From Variovorax paradoxus (GTDB lineage Bacteria > Pseudomonadota > Gammaproteobacteria > Burkholderiales > Burkholderiaceae_C), in assembly GCF_024734665.1 (NCBI RefSeq), contig NZ_CP102931.1, positions 3,594,001 to 3,658,000 of the forward strand: DNA of 64,000 nucleotides, given 5' to 3'. This document shows positions 52,295 to 64,000 of the stretch, one piece after another. Each line of letters opens with the position of its first letter. Positions within the stretch are counted from its first letter, which is position 1. Made by a program: the position numbers and the translations under genes. Under the pieces are notes generated by a model. The model was not told where the DNA came from, searched no databases, and saw only the letters and a list, made by a program, of their open reading frames with translations.

Positions 52295-53047
52295 ATGCCA
52301 TTCGTCGGACTGGGGCTGCACGTCCTCATCGCGCTGTTCTTCGCCGTGCACGCGATGCGCCACGGCAAGCAGATGTACTGGCTCCTCATTCTTTTCAGCT
52401 TTCCGCTACTGGGCAGCATCGTGTACTTCGTGGTCGAGTACCTGCCCGCCTCGCGCATGCAGCGCACCGCCGGCAAGGTGGCCAGCGCGGCCATCGGCTT
52501 CATCGACCCCGAGCGCGAATACCGCGCGGCCACCGAGGCCTACGACCTCGCACCCACAGCCCAGAACAAGCTGCGCCTTGCCAAGGCCGCGCTCGACAAG
52601 GGCCAGGCGGCCGATGCCGTCGGCCACTACCGCGATGCACTGAAGGGCCCGCTGGCCTCCGATCCCGAACTGCAGTTCGGCCTGGCCAGCGCACTGCTCG
52701 CGGCAGGTGGACCGGCTTCCGGCCGCGAAGCATTGCAGGCACTCCAGGCCCTGCGTGCCACGCGCGACGACTACCGCAAGGACGAAGTCGCCGTGCTCAC
52801 CGCCCGCGCCCTCGCCGCCGACGGACGACAGCCGGAAGCGCGTGAAGCCTTCGAGGCCGCGCTGAGCCAGTACAACACCGTAGAGGCCCGCGCCCGGTAT
52901 ATCGCGTGGCTCGCCCAGCAAGGCGACGCCGCCAGCGCACAGCGCCAGTGGGACGAACTCCAGCAGGCCGCGCGTCATTGGAACTCGCATGCGCATTCGG
53001 TCAATCGCGAATGGATGCGGCTGGCCAGCGACGCGGTCCGCGCCTGA
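52295..53047 (+). CDS. membrane-anchored TPR-like protein
   Basis: 250 residues. Two N-terminal helices (about 4-18 and 28-50), resembling PLD-nuclease N-terminal anchors, precede a helical tetratricopeptide-like domain (about 85-245): AQNKLRLAKAALDKGQ, LASALLAAGGPASGREALQAL, ARALAADGRQPEAREAFEAAL and ARARYIAWLAQQGDAASAQR. No enzymatic motif; probably a protein-protein adaptor. ATG 52295 fits the membrane start. Confidence 0.75.
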   Translation: MPFVGLGLHVLIALFFAVHAMRHGKQMYWLLILFSFPLLGSIVYFVVEYLPASRMQRTAGKVASAAIGFIDPEREYRAATEAYDLAPTAQNKLRLAKAALDKGQAADAVGHYRDALKGPLASDPELQFGLASALLAAGGPASGREALQALQALRATRDDYRKDEVAVLTARALAADGRQPEAREAFEAALSQYNTVEARARYIAWLAQQGDAASAQRQWDELQQAARHWNSHAHSVNREWMRLASDAVRA

Positions 53048-53146
53048 AGCATCTCCTCTGTCCAAGGGCATAGTGCCCTTGACCATTCGGCACATCGACG
53101 GCGCGCGGCGCCTCTCCTAGCATCCGCTTCGAGGAGAAAGAACCGC

Positions 53147-53788
53147 ATGCAGCCCTTCACACGCCCTGCCCTCGTGGCACTCTGCTTCGTGGCTGCCAGC
53201 CAGTTGGCGACGGCCGCCAGCTTCGACTGCGCCAAGGCCGGCAACGCCACCGAGAAAGCCATCTGCGCCGACCCCGGCCTGTCACGCCAGGACGAAGCCA
53301 TGGCCGCGCTCTACAAGCGGCAAGTCGAAATGCCCGGCACGGGCCAGTGGGCGACGTTCCTGAAACGCGACCAGCGCGACTGGATCACCGTGCGCAACCG
53401 CGAGTGCCGCGGCAAGACCGAATGCCTGAAGCAGGACTACGAGCGGCGCATCACCTACCTGAGTCACCCGCTGCTGCATTGGATGGGACGCTATGTGGAA
53501 GGCCAATGCCCGAAGGACGGCCGCTTCCTCGACGTGACGCCCGAACTGGGCGGCACGCTGGACATCCAGATCTACGTTTGCCCTGACCCGCGCGGCAACA
53601 TGCTGCTGCAGGGCAAGAACGTGCTCGACGGGCAGCGGCGCCTCGTGGTGCAGGAAGGCGGGCGTTGCACCCGCACACTCCAGTTCGACACCGACCGCAT
53701 CACAGTCTCGGACACACCGGGCTGCGCACCATCGCTGGCCGGCAGCTTCACGCGCGACCCGCGCCGCTCGCCCTTCGAGAACGAATAA
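53147..53788 (+). CDS. secreted LprI-like (lysozyme inhibitor-type) protein
   Basis: 213 residues. A signal peptide (LVALCFVAASQLATAASF) precedes an LprI-like domain (about 25-105) with FDCAKAGNATEKAICADPGLSR in part, LYKRQVE, WITVRNRECRG and a Cys pair, then a C-terminal beta-rich region (110-213). Family members bind lysozyme or envelope hydrolases in some bacteria. Function here is inferred from fold signature only. Confidence 0.78.
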   Translation: MQPFTRPALVALCFVAASQLATAASFDCAKAGNATEKAICADPGLSRQDEAMAALYKRQVEMPGTGQWATFLKRDQRDWITVRNRECRGKTECLKQDYERRITYLSHPLLHWMGRYVEGQCPKDGRFLDVTPELGGTLDIQIYVCPDPRGNMLLQGKNVLDGQRRLVVQEGGRCTRTLQFDTDRITVSDTPGCAPSLAGSFTRDPRRSPFENE

Positions 53789-53789
53789 G

Positions 53790-54317
53790 TTACTTCTTGT
53801 AGCTGGCGATGCCGTCCAGGATTTCCTTCTTGGCCGCGTCGATGCCTTCCCAGCCCAGCACCTTGACCCACTTGCCTTCTTCCAGGTCCTTGTAGTGCTC
53901 GAAGAAGTGGCTGATGGCCTTCAGGCGCATCGGGTTCACGTCGTCGACCGACTTCCAGTGGCTGTAGATGGGCAGCACCTTGTCGGTGGGCACGGCCAGC
54001 ACCTTGCCGTCGACGCCGGCTTCGTCTTCCATCATCAGGATGCCCAGGGGGCGGCACGGCACCACCACGCCCGGCAGCAGCGGATACGGCGCGATCACCA
54101 GCACGTCGACCGGGTCGCCGTCGCCCGACAGGGTCTGCGGCACGTAGCCGTAGTTGGCCGGGTAGTACATGGCCGTCGTCATGAAGCGGTCGACAAAAAT
54201 CGCACCCGACTCCTTGTCGACTTCGTACTTGATCGGGTCGGCGTTCATCGGGATTTCGATCACGACGTTGAAGGAATCGGGGACGTTCTTGCCTGGGGAA
54301 ACTTTGTCGAAGGACAT
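53790..54317 (-). CDS. ppa: soluble inorganic pyrophosphatase Ppa
   Basis: Hydrolyses pyrophosphate to drive biosynthesis. 175 residues, family I length. Active-site regions are [39 protein letters not shown] and [19 protein letters not shown] 54317. It is divergent from hppA at 54572 across 254 bp. Confidence 0.97.
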   Translation of the reverse strand: MSFDKVSPGKNVPDSFNVVIEIPMNADPIKYEVDKESGAIFVDRFMTTAMYYPANYGYVPQTLSGDGDPVDVLVIAPYPLLPGVVVPCRPLGILMMEDEAGVDGKVLAVPTDKVLPIYSHWKSVDDVNPMRLKAISHFFEHYKDLEEGKWVKVLGWEGIDAAKKEILDGIASYKK

Positions 54318-54571
54318 GACGTTTTTCGAGTAGTGGAAAAGTATGAGAGAGATGGGGACAAACCCGGAGTTTACTTTCCGTGTCACCGACCGGTCGCACG
54401 CGCGCTCGTATTTGCCTGTAAATTGCAACCGTTGGCCAATCGGCTCCGCACCCCAGGTGCAGTGAGCTTCGAGGAAGCAACGCGACGGAAAACATGGTCC
54501 CGTACGCGTTGCACGCAGGGCCCATGCTGTCCGTCTCCACAAGTCGCAACGAACGAATGGAGAAGCAAAGC

Positions 54572-57088
<2,517 letters not shown>

Positions 57089-57089
57089 G

Positions 57090-57458
57090 ATGCCCACACC
57101 CGAACGACTCGAATCATTCATCGCCGCTGTCGAAGGCGGCGCGCATGCCAAGGCCATCGAGGACTACTACACCGAAGATGCCACCATGCGCGAGAACCAG
57201 GCCGAGCCGCGGCGCGGCCGCAGCACGCTGGTGGCGCAGGAAAGCGCCGTGCTCGACCGCACCGAGTCGGTAGTCTCCACCTGCGTGCGGCCGGTGCTGG
57301 TGAACGGCGACCACGTGGCCATCCACTGGATCTTCGAGTTCACGTTCAAGGGCGGCAGCAAAATGCGCATGGAAGAGATCGCCTGGCAGCGCTGGGAAGG
57401 CGAGCGCATCGCGGAAGAGCAATTCTTCTACGACCCCGCGCAGAAAAAGCCGGGCTGA
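57090..57458 (+). CDS. SnoaL-like / NTF2-superfamily protein
   Basis: 122 residues of the nuclear transport factor 2 fold. N-terminal LESFIAAVEGGAHAKAIEDYYTEDATMREN, then AIHWIFEFTFKGGSKMRMEEIAWQRWEGERI. No catalytic motif was recognised. It starts 1 nt after the hppA stop, so it is probably co-transcribed with hppA. Confidence 0.85.
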   Translation: MPTPERLESFIAAVEGGAHAKAIEDYYTEDATMRENQAEPRRGRSTLVAQESAVLDRTESVVSTCVRPVLVNGDHVAIHWIFEFTFKGGSKMRMEEIAWQRWEGERIAEEQFFYDPAQKKPG

Positions 57459-57512
57459 CCGCTTCTGCGAGCGAACCCACCGCCATGGCGCTGCCGCAGA
57501 CCTCCTAGCCCC

Positions 57513-59414
57513 ATGCGATACCTTCATGCACTGTTCGCCGGCACCTGGGCCATCGCCCGGGCCGAGCTGGCGATCGTGCGACGCTTTCCGCGCATCCTGC
57601 TGGCCGTGGTGGCGGTTGGCGTGGTGCCGGCGCTCTATGCACTGATCTATCTCACGAGCGTGTGGGACCCGGCCGGCCACACGGCCGACCTGCCCGCCGC
57701 CATCGTCAACCAGGACCAGGGCGTGACCTACATGTCGCGCACGGTCAACGTCGGCGACGAACTCACGCACACCCTGCTCGACAAGCGCGCCTTCGGCTTC
57801 CGCGCGATGACCGATGCCGAAGCCGCGCGCGCCGAGGTCCGGCGCGGCACGCTGGCCTTCGCGCTGCTGATTCCGGCCGACTTCAGCGCCAACGCGGTAC
57901 CGGGTGCGCAGCGCGGCGCGGGGCAACTGGTGGTCTACACATCCGAAGGCAACAACTACAGCTCGGCCGGCCTGGCGCGGCGCTTCGCGGGCGAGCTGGG
58001 GCACCAGGTCAACGAGATGCTCAACGAGCAGCGCTGGGGGCTGGTGCTGAATGCGGCCTCTGGCTCGCAGCAGCGGCTCGACAAGCTCAAGCAGGCCCTG
58101 CTGGAGCTGCGCGACGGCAGCCAGACGCTGGCCAACGGCGCGGCCCAATACAGTGCCGCGGCGCAGCAAGTGGGCAGCGGGTTCAAGCAGGTCAACGGCG
58201 GTATCCGCACCATCGAATCGAAGCTGCCGGCCGACGCGGACCTGCGTGCGCTGAAAGCCGGCTCGCAGCAACTCGCGGCGGGTCAACGAGAACTCGGCAG
58301 CGGGCTCGCGCAGATCGGCGACGGGTTCGGCCAGCTCGAAGCCGGTGCCGGCCAGCTCGGCGACGGTGCGCGCAAGATGCAGAAGGATTCCGCCGACATC
58401 CCCTTCGTGGGCGAGCGCATCGCCAAGGGCGCAGGCGAACTCGCAGCCGGCGCTGACAAGCTGCGCGGCGGCATCGATCAGGCGCAGGGGGCCATGGCCA
58501 AGGCACAGGACGGCAACCATAAGCTCGCGGCCGGCGCCACTGCGCTCGACGGCGGCGTGGGCAAGCTCACCGACGGCATGGGGGCGCTGTCTGGCGGCAT
58601 CCGCACCATGGCTGGCAAGCTGCCCGCGGACAAGAAGCTCGACGAGTTCGTGCAGGGTGGCGCTCAACTTGCGCAGGGCGCGCAGCGCCTGCTGACCGGC
58701 GTGCGCACCATCGAAGCCGCCCTGCCCGCCTCGATCACCCGCATCCAGGGCAGCGCCTCGGGGCTGGCCGATTCGGTCGAGCCCAAGGTCGAGGTGGTGG
58801 CACCGGTGGACAACAACGGCAGCGCCTTCGTGCCGAACATGGTGTCGGTGGCGCTGTGGATCGGCGCCGTGATGGCGGGCTACCTGTTCAACATCCGCAT
58901 CGTGCTGGCGGACCACACCCACTACCCGAAGCTCGCCAAGACGCTCGGCAAGATCACCATGCCGGCGCTGATCGTGCTGCTGCAGGTGGCGCTGGTGCTG
59001 GCCACGCTGCTGGGCGTGCTGCAGGTGCAGGCGCCGCACGTGGCGGCGCTGGCGCTCACGATGGCGCTGGCCTCGCTGGTCTTCCTGGTGGTGCTGTTCG
59101 CGATCCTGCATGTGTTCGGCGACTTCGGCCGCATCCTTACCGTGCTGCTGCTTACGCTGCAGTTGTCGGCCGGCGGCGGGGTGCTGCCGGTGGAGCTTTC
59201 GGCCGGCTTCTTCCGCACGGTGCACAGCTGGCTGCCGTTCAGCTGGGTGGTGCAGGCCTTTCGCGCTGTGATGTTCGGAGCCTTCGACGACGGGTGGGCG
59301 CATGCCTGCTGGGTGGTGCTGCTGTCGGGCGCAGTGGCCGTCGGGCTGATGGCCCTGTTCGGCAAGTGGAAGGAAGTGCTGCTGGCGGACTACCGGCCAA
59401 CGGTGCAGATCTGA
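57513..59414 (+). CDS. YhgE/Pip family membrane protein
   Basis: 633 residues. One N-terminal helix (ILLAVVAVGVVPALYALIYL) leads to a large extracytoplasmic region with the start ADLPAAIVNQDQGVTYMSR and a long helical coiled-coil-like stretch (about 175-410) of repeats rich in LxxGxxQLxxG and ATALDGGVGKLTDGM. Five or so C-terminal helices (about 445-620) end in LLADYRPTVQI. This is the ABC-2-like YhgE/Pip architecture. It lies just before a TolC-HlyD-permease cluster. Confidence 0.88.
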   Translation: MRYLHALFAGTWAIARAELAIVRRFPRILLAVVAVGVVPALYALIYLTSVWDPAGHTADLPAAIVNQDQGVTYMSRTVNVGDELTHTLLDKRAFGFRAMTDAEAARAEVRRGTLAFALLIPADFSANAVPGAQRGAGQLVVYTSEGNNYSSAGLARRFAGELGHQVNEMLNEQRWGLVLNAASGSQQRLDKLKQALLELRDGSQTLANGAAQYSAAAQQVGSGFKQVNGGIRTIESKLPADADLRALKAGSQQLAAGQRELGSGLAQIGDGFGQLEAGAGQLGDGARKMQKDSADIPFVGERIAKGAGELAAGADKLRGGIDQAQGAMAKAQDGNHKLAAGATALDGGVGKLTDGMGALSGGIRTMAGKLPADKKLDEFVQGGAQLAQGAQRLLTGVRTIEAALPASITRIQGSASGLADSVEPKVEVVAPVDNNGSAFVPNMVSVALWIGAVMAGYLFNIRIVLADHTHYPKLAKTLGKITMPALIVLLQVALVLATLLGVLQVQAPHVAALALTMALASLVFLVVLFAILHVFGDFGRILTVLLLTLQLSAGGGVLPVELSAGFFRTVHSWLPFSWVVQAFRAVMFGAFDDGWAHACWVVLLSGAVAVGLMALFGKWKEVLLADYRPTVQI

Positions 59415-59430
59415 ACAGCCCCTTGAAACG

Positions 59431-60867
59431 ATGACACGCTGCCGCCAAGCTCTTTCTTCTTCCCTCCGCTTGCTGCCGGCACTGCTGGTGCTGGGCGCCG
59501 CGGCTTTCGCGCAGGCCCAGACCCGCAACGACGACACCCTGTCGCTGAGCTTCGAAGCGGCCCGCGCCCGCATGATCGATCGCTCCGACAAGCTGGCTGC
59601 GGCCCGCGCGGCCGTCGAGTCGAAAGAACTGCAGGGCCAGGGCCTGAAGGGGCTCGGCGGCCCGACGGTCAGTGTCTCGGGGCTGGCCTATGCCTACAAC
59701 GCGAACCTGAACCTCGACCTCGATCCGCTCAACCAGAAACTCGGGCAGATCGGCTCGGCGCTGCCGTCGTCCATCCAGAGCGTGATCGCGCGCGTGCCGA
59801 TTCCGCAGCTGCCCAACAGCTACACGCTCAACCGCCACGACACCGGCGCCAACGCATCGATCTCGGCCGTGTGGCCGCTCTACGTCGGCGGCGCGACCGA
59901 TGCGGTGCGCGGCTTTGTCTCGGCCCAGGCGCGCGAGGCGCAGGCCGATGCCGAGCAGGCCGGCCACGAGGTCGACACGCTGCTGGTGCAGCGCTATTTC
60001 GGCGCCCAGCTCGCGCAGCGCGCGGCCACGCTGCGCCTGCAGGCCGAGCGCACGATCGCGCAGCACGATTCGGCGGCGCAGAAGATGCTCGCGGCCGGCG
60101 TGATCTCGCGCGTCGAACGGCTGCAGGCCAGCGCCGCCTACGAAGAAGCGCGGCGCAATGCGCGCAAGGCCGAGAACGACGCGGCGCTCGCTGCCGTGGC
60201 CCTGGCCCGCACGGTGCGCGCCGACGGCGGCGTGACACCGCAAACGCCGCTCTTTCTCATCAGCACGCCGATCGAACCGCTCGGCTATTTCATCGACTCG
60301 GCGCTCACGCGGCACCCGGGCCTGGGCAAGGTCGCGGCCAAGAAGTCGCAGGCCGAGCAATTGCACGAAGGCGAAGAGGCGCTGCGCCGCCCGCAGGTCA
60401 TTGCCTTCGGCACGCGCGAACTCAAAGGCGGCAATGCCGACTGGGTGGCCGGCCTCGGCGTGCGCTGGACGCTGTACGACTCGGTCGACCGCGACGCCCT
60501 GTCGGCCGCTTCGCTCAAGCAGGTCGAGCAGGCCGAACGCACCGACGCGCAGGCGCGCAGCGACATCTCGCTGCTGGTCGAACGCAACTGGCGCGCACTG
60601 GAGAACGCGCGCCGCCAATACCTCGAGATGAAGGCTTCGGTGGAGCTGGCGCAAGAGGTCGTGAAGCTGCGCACCTCGGGCCTGCGCGAAGGCACGAGCA
60701 CCACGCTCGACCTGATCGACGCCGAAACCAACCAGGCCAAGGTGCTGACCGAACGCGCGCAAGCCGCCAACGACTACGTGCAGACGCTTGCGCAACTGCT
60801 CGAAAGCGCGGGCCTTTCCGAAAGGTTTTCCGACTACATCGCGCGTGCCGACGTGAAGGTGAATTGA
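59431..60867 (+). CDS. TolC family outer-membrane efflux protein
   Basis: 478 residues. Signal peptide (LLPALLVLGAAAFAQAQ), then two repeated helical hairpin units of the OEP family: RARMIDRSDKLAAARAAVESKEL and QLLESAGLSERFSDYI at the end. Residues about 140-300 contain the first strand pair. It forms a trimeric outer-membrane channel for the HlyD/permease partners downstream. Its stop overlaps the HlyD start by 1 nt. Confidence 0.9.
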   Translation: MTRCRQALSSSLRLLPALLVLGAAAFAQAQTRNDDTLSLSFEAARARMIDRSDKLAAARAAVESKELQGQGLKGLGGPTVSVSGLAYAYNANLNLDLDPLNQKLGQIGSALPSSIQSVIARVPIPQLPNSYTLNRHDTGANASISAVWPLYVGGATDAVRGFVSAQAREAQADAEQAGHEVDTLLVQRYFGAQLAQRAATLRLQAERTIAQHDSAAQKMLAAGVISRVERLQASAAYEEARRNARKAENDAALAAVALARTVRADGGVTPQTPLFLISTPIEPLGYFIDSALTRHPGLGKVAAKKSQAEQLHEGEEALRRPQVIAFGTRELKGGNADWVAGLGVRWTLYDSVDRDALSAASLKQVEQAERTDAQARSDISLLVERNWRALENARRQYLEMKASVELAQEVVKLRTSGLREGTSTTLDLIDAETNQAKVLTERAQAANDYVQTLAQLLESAGLSERFSDYIARADVKVN

Positions 60868-61853
60868 TGATGAGTGCCAAGACCCGAAAACTGATCGCGA
60901 TATTCGCCGCCCTGCTCGTGCTGGCGGTGCTCGTCTGGGGTTTCTGGCGCGCGTCGCAGCCCGCCCCCGAGGTGTTCCAGGGCCAGATGGAAGCGCGCGA
61001 GACCGACGTCGCAGGCAAGGTAACGGCGCGCATCGCCGAAGTGCCGGTGAAGGAAGGTGACCGCATCCAGGCCGGCGCGGTTCTGGTGCGCATGGACAGC
61101 CCCGAAGTGCGCGCCAAGCTCGCACAGGCCACCGCCGCCGAACAGGCTGCGCAGGCCGTGGCTGACAAGGCGCAGAACGGCGCCCGCCCGCAGGAGGTCG
61201 AGATGGCGCGCATGCAGTGGCAGCGCGCCGAAACCGCGGCCCAGCTGGCGCAAACCTCGTACCGCCGTGTGGACGGACTGGCACGCGAGGGCCTGGTGGC
61301 CGACCAGAAACGCGACGAAGCCGAAGCCAACTGGAAGGCCTCGCGCGACGCTGCCATTGCCGCCAAGGCGCAGTACGACATGGCGCGCATCGGCGCCCGC
61401 CCCGAGGACAAGACCGCCGCCAGCGCACAGGCGCGCCAGGTCGCCGGCGTGGTGGCCGAGGCCGAAGCCGCCAAGGCCGAGACCGAGCTGCGCAGCCCCG
61501 TCGGAGGCGAAGTGGCCAAGGTGCTGGCCAAGGTCGGCGAGCTGTCGCCGCAGGGCGTGGCCGTGGTCACGGTGGTCGACCTGAGCGACCAGTGGGTGGT
61601 GCTCAACGTGCGCGAAGACCGGCTCGCCCGCTTCGCGCTCGGCAACGAGTTCGACGCGCGCCTGCCTGCGCTGGCCGAAGACAGGCGTGTGGCCCGCTTC
61701 AAGGTCTACTACAGCGCCGTGCTGCCCGACTTCGCGACGTGGCGCGCCACCCGCGGCGGCACCGGCTTCGACGTTCGCACCTTCGAGGTCCGCGCGCGAC
61801 CGCTCAAGCCCATCGATGGCGCGCGCCCCGGCATGAGCGTCTTGGTCGACTGA
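60867..61853 (+). CDS. HlyD/YhiI family membrane-fusion protein
   Basis: 328 residues. The N-terminal membrane anchor (LIAIFAALLVLAVLVWGFW) is followed by a lipoyl/barrel-sandwich part (VAGKVTARIAEVPVKEGDRIQAGAVL), a coiled-coil hairpin (about 85-190) and a beta barrel (VVTVVDLSDQWVVLNVRED). It bridges inner-membrane permeases to the TolC protein. An alternative ATG is one codon later (60870). Confidence 0.92.
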   Translation: MMSAKTRKLIAIFAALLVLAVLVWGFWRASQPAPEVFQGQMEARETDVAGKVTARIAEVPVKEGDRIQAGAVLVRMDSPEVRAKLAQATAAEQAAQAVADKAQNGARPQEVEMARMQWQRAETAAQLAQTSYRRVDGLAREGLVADQKRDEAEANWKASRDAAIAAKAQYDMARIGARPEDKTAASAQARQVAGVVAEAEAAKAETELRSPVGGEVAKVLAKVGELSPQGVAVVTVVDLSDQWVVLNVREDRLARFALGNEFDARLPALAEDRRVARFKVYYSAVLPDFATWRATRGGTGFDVRTFEVRARPLKPIDGARPGMSVLVD

Positions 61854-61860
61854 GTTCGCA

Positions 61861-63045
61861 ATGAGCCTGCGCGGCTTCTCCACGGCCAGCGCACGGCGCG
61901 AGTTCGCGCTGCTGCGCACGCGCCCCTGGGAGCTGGCGATGGTTTCGTGGGTGCCGCTGCTCGCGGTGTTCCTGATCTGGTGGATCTTCTCGGCCGGCCT
62001 GCCCGAGCGGCTACCGATCGGCGTGCTCGACCAGGACCACTCGTCGCTCTCGCGCCAGCTGGTGCGCTTTCTGGACGCTACGCCTGGCCTGCGCGTGGTG
62101 CAGCGGTACAGCGACGAAGGCGAGATGGCGCGAGCCTTGACCAGCGGCGCGGTCGACGCGGCGGTGCAGTTGCCGCGCGACCTGAGCCGCGACGTCAAGC
62201 AGGGTCGCGTCGGCCAGGTCGTGCTGCTGCACAACGCGCAGCTCGGCACTCACTCGAGCCTGATCCAGCGCGACGTGCGCACCGCCGTGGCCACAGTTTC
62301 GGGCGGGGTCGAGCTCACGGTGCGCAACAAGCGCGGCGAGTCGATGACGGCGGCGCGCGTGAGCATGGAGCCGATCAAGGCGAGCATGGTGGCGCTGTTC
62401 AACACCTCGACCGACTACGAGCAGTTTCTCGGTGCGGCGCTGATTCCGGCGCTTCTGCACATTCTTGCGATGACGGCCGGCGCCTGGGCCGTGGGGCGCG
62501 AGTTGCGCGACCGCAGCATCGGCGAGTGGCTGGGCGCCGCGCCACGATGGCACGAGGCGCTGGCAGCGCTGGCGGGCAAGCTGGTGCTGCCGTTCGCAAG
62601 CCTTTCCGCGGTAGCCATCGCGGCGATGCTGTGGATCACCGCGGGCCGCGGGTGGCATCCGGTCGGTTCGCTCGGGTGGACGCTGTTTGCGCTTGTGGTG
62701 TTCCTGGCGCTGTCGATCGCGCTCGGGGCTTTCGCGGCGGCGCTCACGCGTTCGCTGCGCACCGCGCTGTCGGCCACGGGCTTCATCACTGCGCCGGCCT
62801 TCGCGTTCGGTGGCGTGGGCTTTCCGCTGGTCGCGATGCCGTTCTTCGCGCAGATATGGGCCGGCCTGCTGCCCTACACGCACTACATCCGCGTGCAGAT
62901 GGAGCAGTTGCAGATGGGCGCGCCGGTGGCGTATTCGGTCGCCACGCCGCTGTGGATGGTGCTGGGCACGGGCGTGCTGCTTGCCGTGTCTGCCGGTGCG
63001 CTGGTGCGCGCGGCCGGAACGCCCGACAGCTGGGGTGGACGCTGA
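61861..63045 (+). CDS. ABC-2 type permease
   Basis: 394 residues. N-terminal helix (MVSWVPLLAVFLIWWIFSA), then an extracytoplasmic domain beginning IGVLDQDHSSLSRQLVRFLD, and five to six C-terminal helices (about 195-385). This is the export-permease layout of ABC-2 (YhhJ/YbhS-like). No nucleotide-binding domain is in the protein. Its stop overlaps the next permease start as TGATG. Confidence 0.9.
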   Translation: MSLRGFSTASARREFALLRTRPWELAMVSWVPLLAVFLIWWIFSAGLPERLPIGVLDQDHSSLSRQLVRFLDATPGLRVVQRYSDEGEMARALTSGAVDAAVQLPRDLSRDVKQGRVGQVVLLHNAQLGTHSSLIQRDVRTAVATVSGGVELTVRNKRGESMTAARVSMEPIKASMVALFNTSTDYEQFLGAALIPALLHILAMTAGAWAVGRELRDRSIGEWLGAAPRWHEALAALAGKLVLPFASLSAVAIAAMLWITAGRGWHPVGSLGWTLFALVVFLALSIALGAFAAALTRSLRTALSATGFITAPAFAFGGVGFPLVAMPFFAQIWAGLLPYTHYIRVQMEQLQMGAPVAYSVATPLWMVLGTGVLLAVSAGALVRAAGTPDSWGGR

Positions 63046-64000
63046 TGACTGACGAACGGCTCCACCTCGGCGCCGCATGGCGCGACACCGCGCTAGCCGT
63101 GCTGCGCGACAAGGGCGTGCTGCTGATCATGCTTCTCGCGCCCATCATCTACGGCTTCTTCTACCCGTGGCCCTATGGCACGCAGGCCGTGACGCGCGTG
63201 CCGGTGGCAGTGGTCGACCAGGACCACACCGCGCTGTCGCGGCAGATCGCGCGCTTCGCGCTGGCCAATCCGCGGCTCGACGTGCGCATGGTCACGGGCG
63301 ATGTGCACGAGGCGCAGCAGGCGCTGTGGCGCGGCGACATCGAAGGCTATGCGCTGCTGCCGGCCGACCTCAAGCGCGACGTGCTGCGCGGCACCTCGGC
63401 TGTCGTCACCATCGAAGGCAACGGCGCCTATGCGCTGCTGAACAAGGCGGTGCTGTATGGCTTCTCGGAGGCTGTGGGCACGGTGTCGGCGGGGGTCGAG
63501 ATCCGCAAGCTGCAGGCCGGCGGCCAGAGCGCGATTCAAGCCGCGCGTAGCCGCAGTCCGCTCAACACGCAGCTGGTCGCTCTGTTCAACCCGACCGAGG
63601 GCTATGGCAGCTACGTGGTGCCGGCGGTGGCACTGCTGATCCTGCAGCAGACGCTGCTGATGGGCGTGGCGATGCTGGCTGGCACCTGGGCCGAGGCGGG
63701 GCGGCTGCGGGCCTCGATGGGAGCCTGGCTGGGGCGGCTGGGGGCTCTCTCGGCGTTCGGCTTTCTGAGCGGGCTCTTCTACTTCGGCTGGGTTTTCTTC
63801 TTGCAGGATTACCCGCGCGGAGGGAATCCGCTCGGTGCGCTGGTGCTGCTCGCGTTCTACGTGCCGGCGATCTGTACGCTGGGCCTGTTGCTGGGCTGCT
63901 GGTTCCGCGACCGCGAGCGGGCTTTGCAGGTGCTGCTGTTCACCGCCCTGCCAATGGCCTTTCTCTCGGGCTTCTCGTGGCCCGTGGAGGCCTTGCCGGG
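63045..64000 (+). CDS. ABC-2 type permease, second copy (partial)
   Basis: 318 residues visible; continues past the right edge. Same layout as the previous gene: N-terminal helix (VLLIMLLAPIIYGFFY), extracytoplasmic start VPVAVVDQDHTALSRQIARF, and several helices from about residue 190. It is a paralogue of its neighbour. Together they may form the inner-membrane pore of an exporter whose ATPase is not in the window. Confidence 0.9.
   Translation, partial: MTDERLHLGAAWRDTALAVLRDKGVLLIMLLAPIIYGFFYPWPYGTQAVTRVPVAVVDQDHTALSRQIARFALANPRLDVRMVTGDVHEAQQALWRGDIEGYALLPADLKRDVLRGTSAVVTIEGNGAYALLNKAVLYGFSEAVGTVSAGVEIRKLQAGGQSAIQAARSRSPLNTQLVALFNPTEGYGSYVVPAVALLILQQTLLMGVAMLAGTWAEAGRLRASMGAWLGRLGALSAFGFLSGLFYFGWVFFLQDYPRGGNPLGALVLLAFYVPAICTLGLLLGCWFRDRERALQVLLFTALPMAFLSGFSWPVEALP

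Noticed and set aside
57114..59591. 825-codon open frame on the minus strand
   Set aside because: Antisense to the YhgE/Pip-like gene, composition typical of a shadow frame.

Overview
The window is 64 kb of very GC-rich, densely coding bacterial chromosome. Gene content and order suggest a betaproteobacterium of the Burkholderiales, family Comamonadaceae, most like Variovorax. The indications are the sigma factor/DUF3619/DUF3106/RDD cluster, ilvBN and ilvC with a DUF4282 gene between them, the aat-bpt pair, glnK overlapping nadE, and an H+-pyrophosphatase with an OmpA tail. The genus is inferred from this context; no alignment was run. I see no prophage, insertion sequence or CRISPR array.

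Layout. 1-3443: a class III aminotransferase cut by the left edge, a divergent TetR regulator, and a Cache-HAMP adenylate/guanylate cyclase. 3650-11183: thiamine region. A TPP riboswitch precedes the transporter gene cytX; thiD faces cytX; thiO-thiS-thiG-thiE and a TonB-dependent receptor run divergently from thiD. 11192-11604: two nearly identical tRNA-Asn genes, each with its own terminator. 11631-23212: accessory and regulatory genes: an autotransporter, AraC and hydrolase genes, an Rnk-like protein, a CsgG/LpoB-like lipoprotein, a GFA protein, a WYL regulator, and a LuxR-type response regulator with a 7TM histidine kinase. 23232-26806: htrA/degQ with a QseBC/PmrAB-like two-component system, and a CTTAA direct repeat upstream of htrA. 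26858-33019: pobA with its IclR regulator, AraC/VOC/SRPBCC genes, and an orphan molybdenum hydroxylase large subunit.

33203-45520 holds core functions. aat and bpt are N-end-rule transferases. They are followed by an IclR regulator, a PbpG-like peptidase and a large branched-chain amino acid block: two different 2-isopropylmalate synthases behind a leucine leader peptide and attenuator, pssA, and ilvB-ilvN-DUF4282-ilvC. 45521-53788 holds the sigma factor cluster, dgkA, a LOG-family gene, glnK/nadE, an acyltransferase-like gene, a TPR protein and an LprI-like protein. 53790-57458 holds soluble (ppa) and membrane (hppA) pyrophosphatases, divergently arranged, and a SnoaL-like gene. 57513-64000 holds an export cluster: a YhgE/Pip-like protein, a TolC family protein, an HlyD family protein and two ABC-2 permeases, the last cut by the right edge. 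No ATPase gene is visible there.

The best regulatory signals are the TPP riboswitch (3650-3732), the leucine leader and attenuator (40320-40437), the PmrA-type box (24781-24797) and the palindromes between pobA and its regulator (27660-27695). The most unusual proteins are the pyrophosphatase with a peptidoglycan-binding tail, ThiE with a ~105-residue N-terminal extension, and the CoxL-like subunit without its partner genes.
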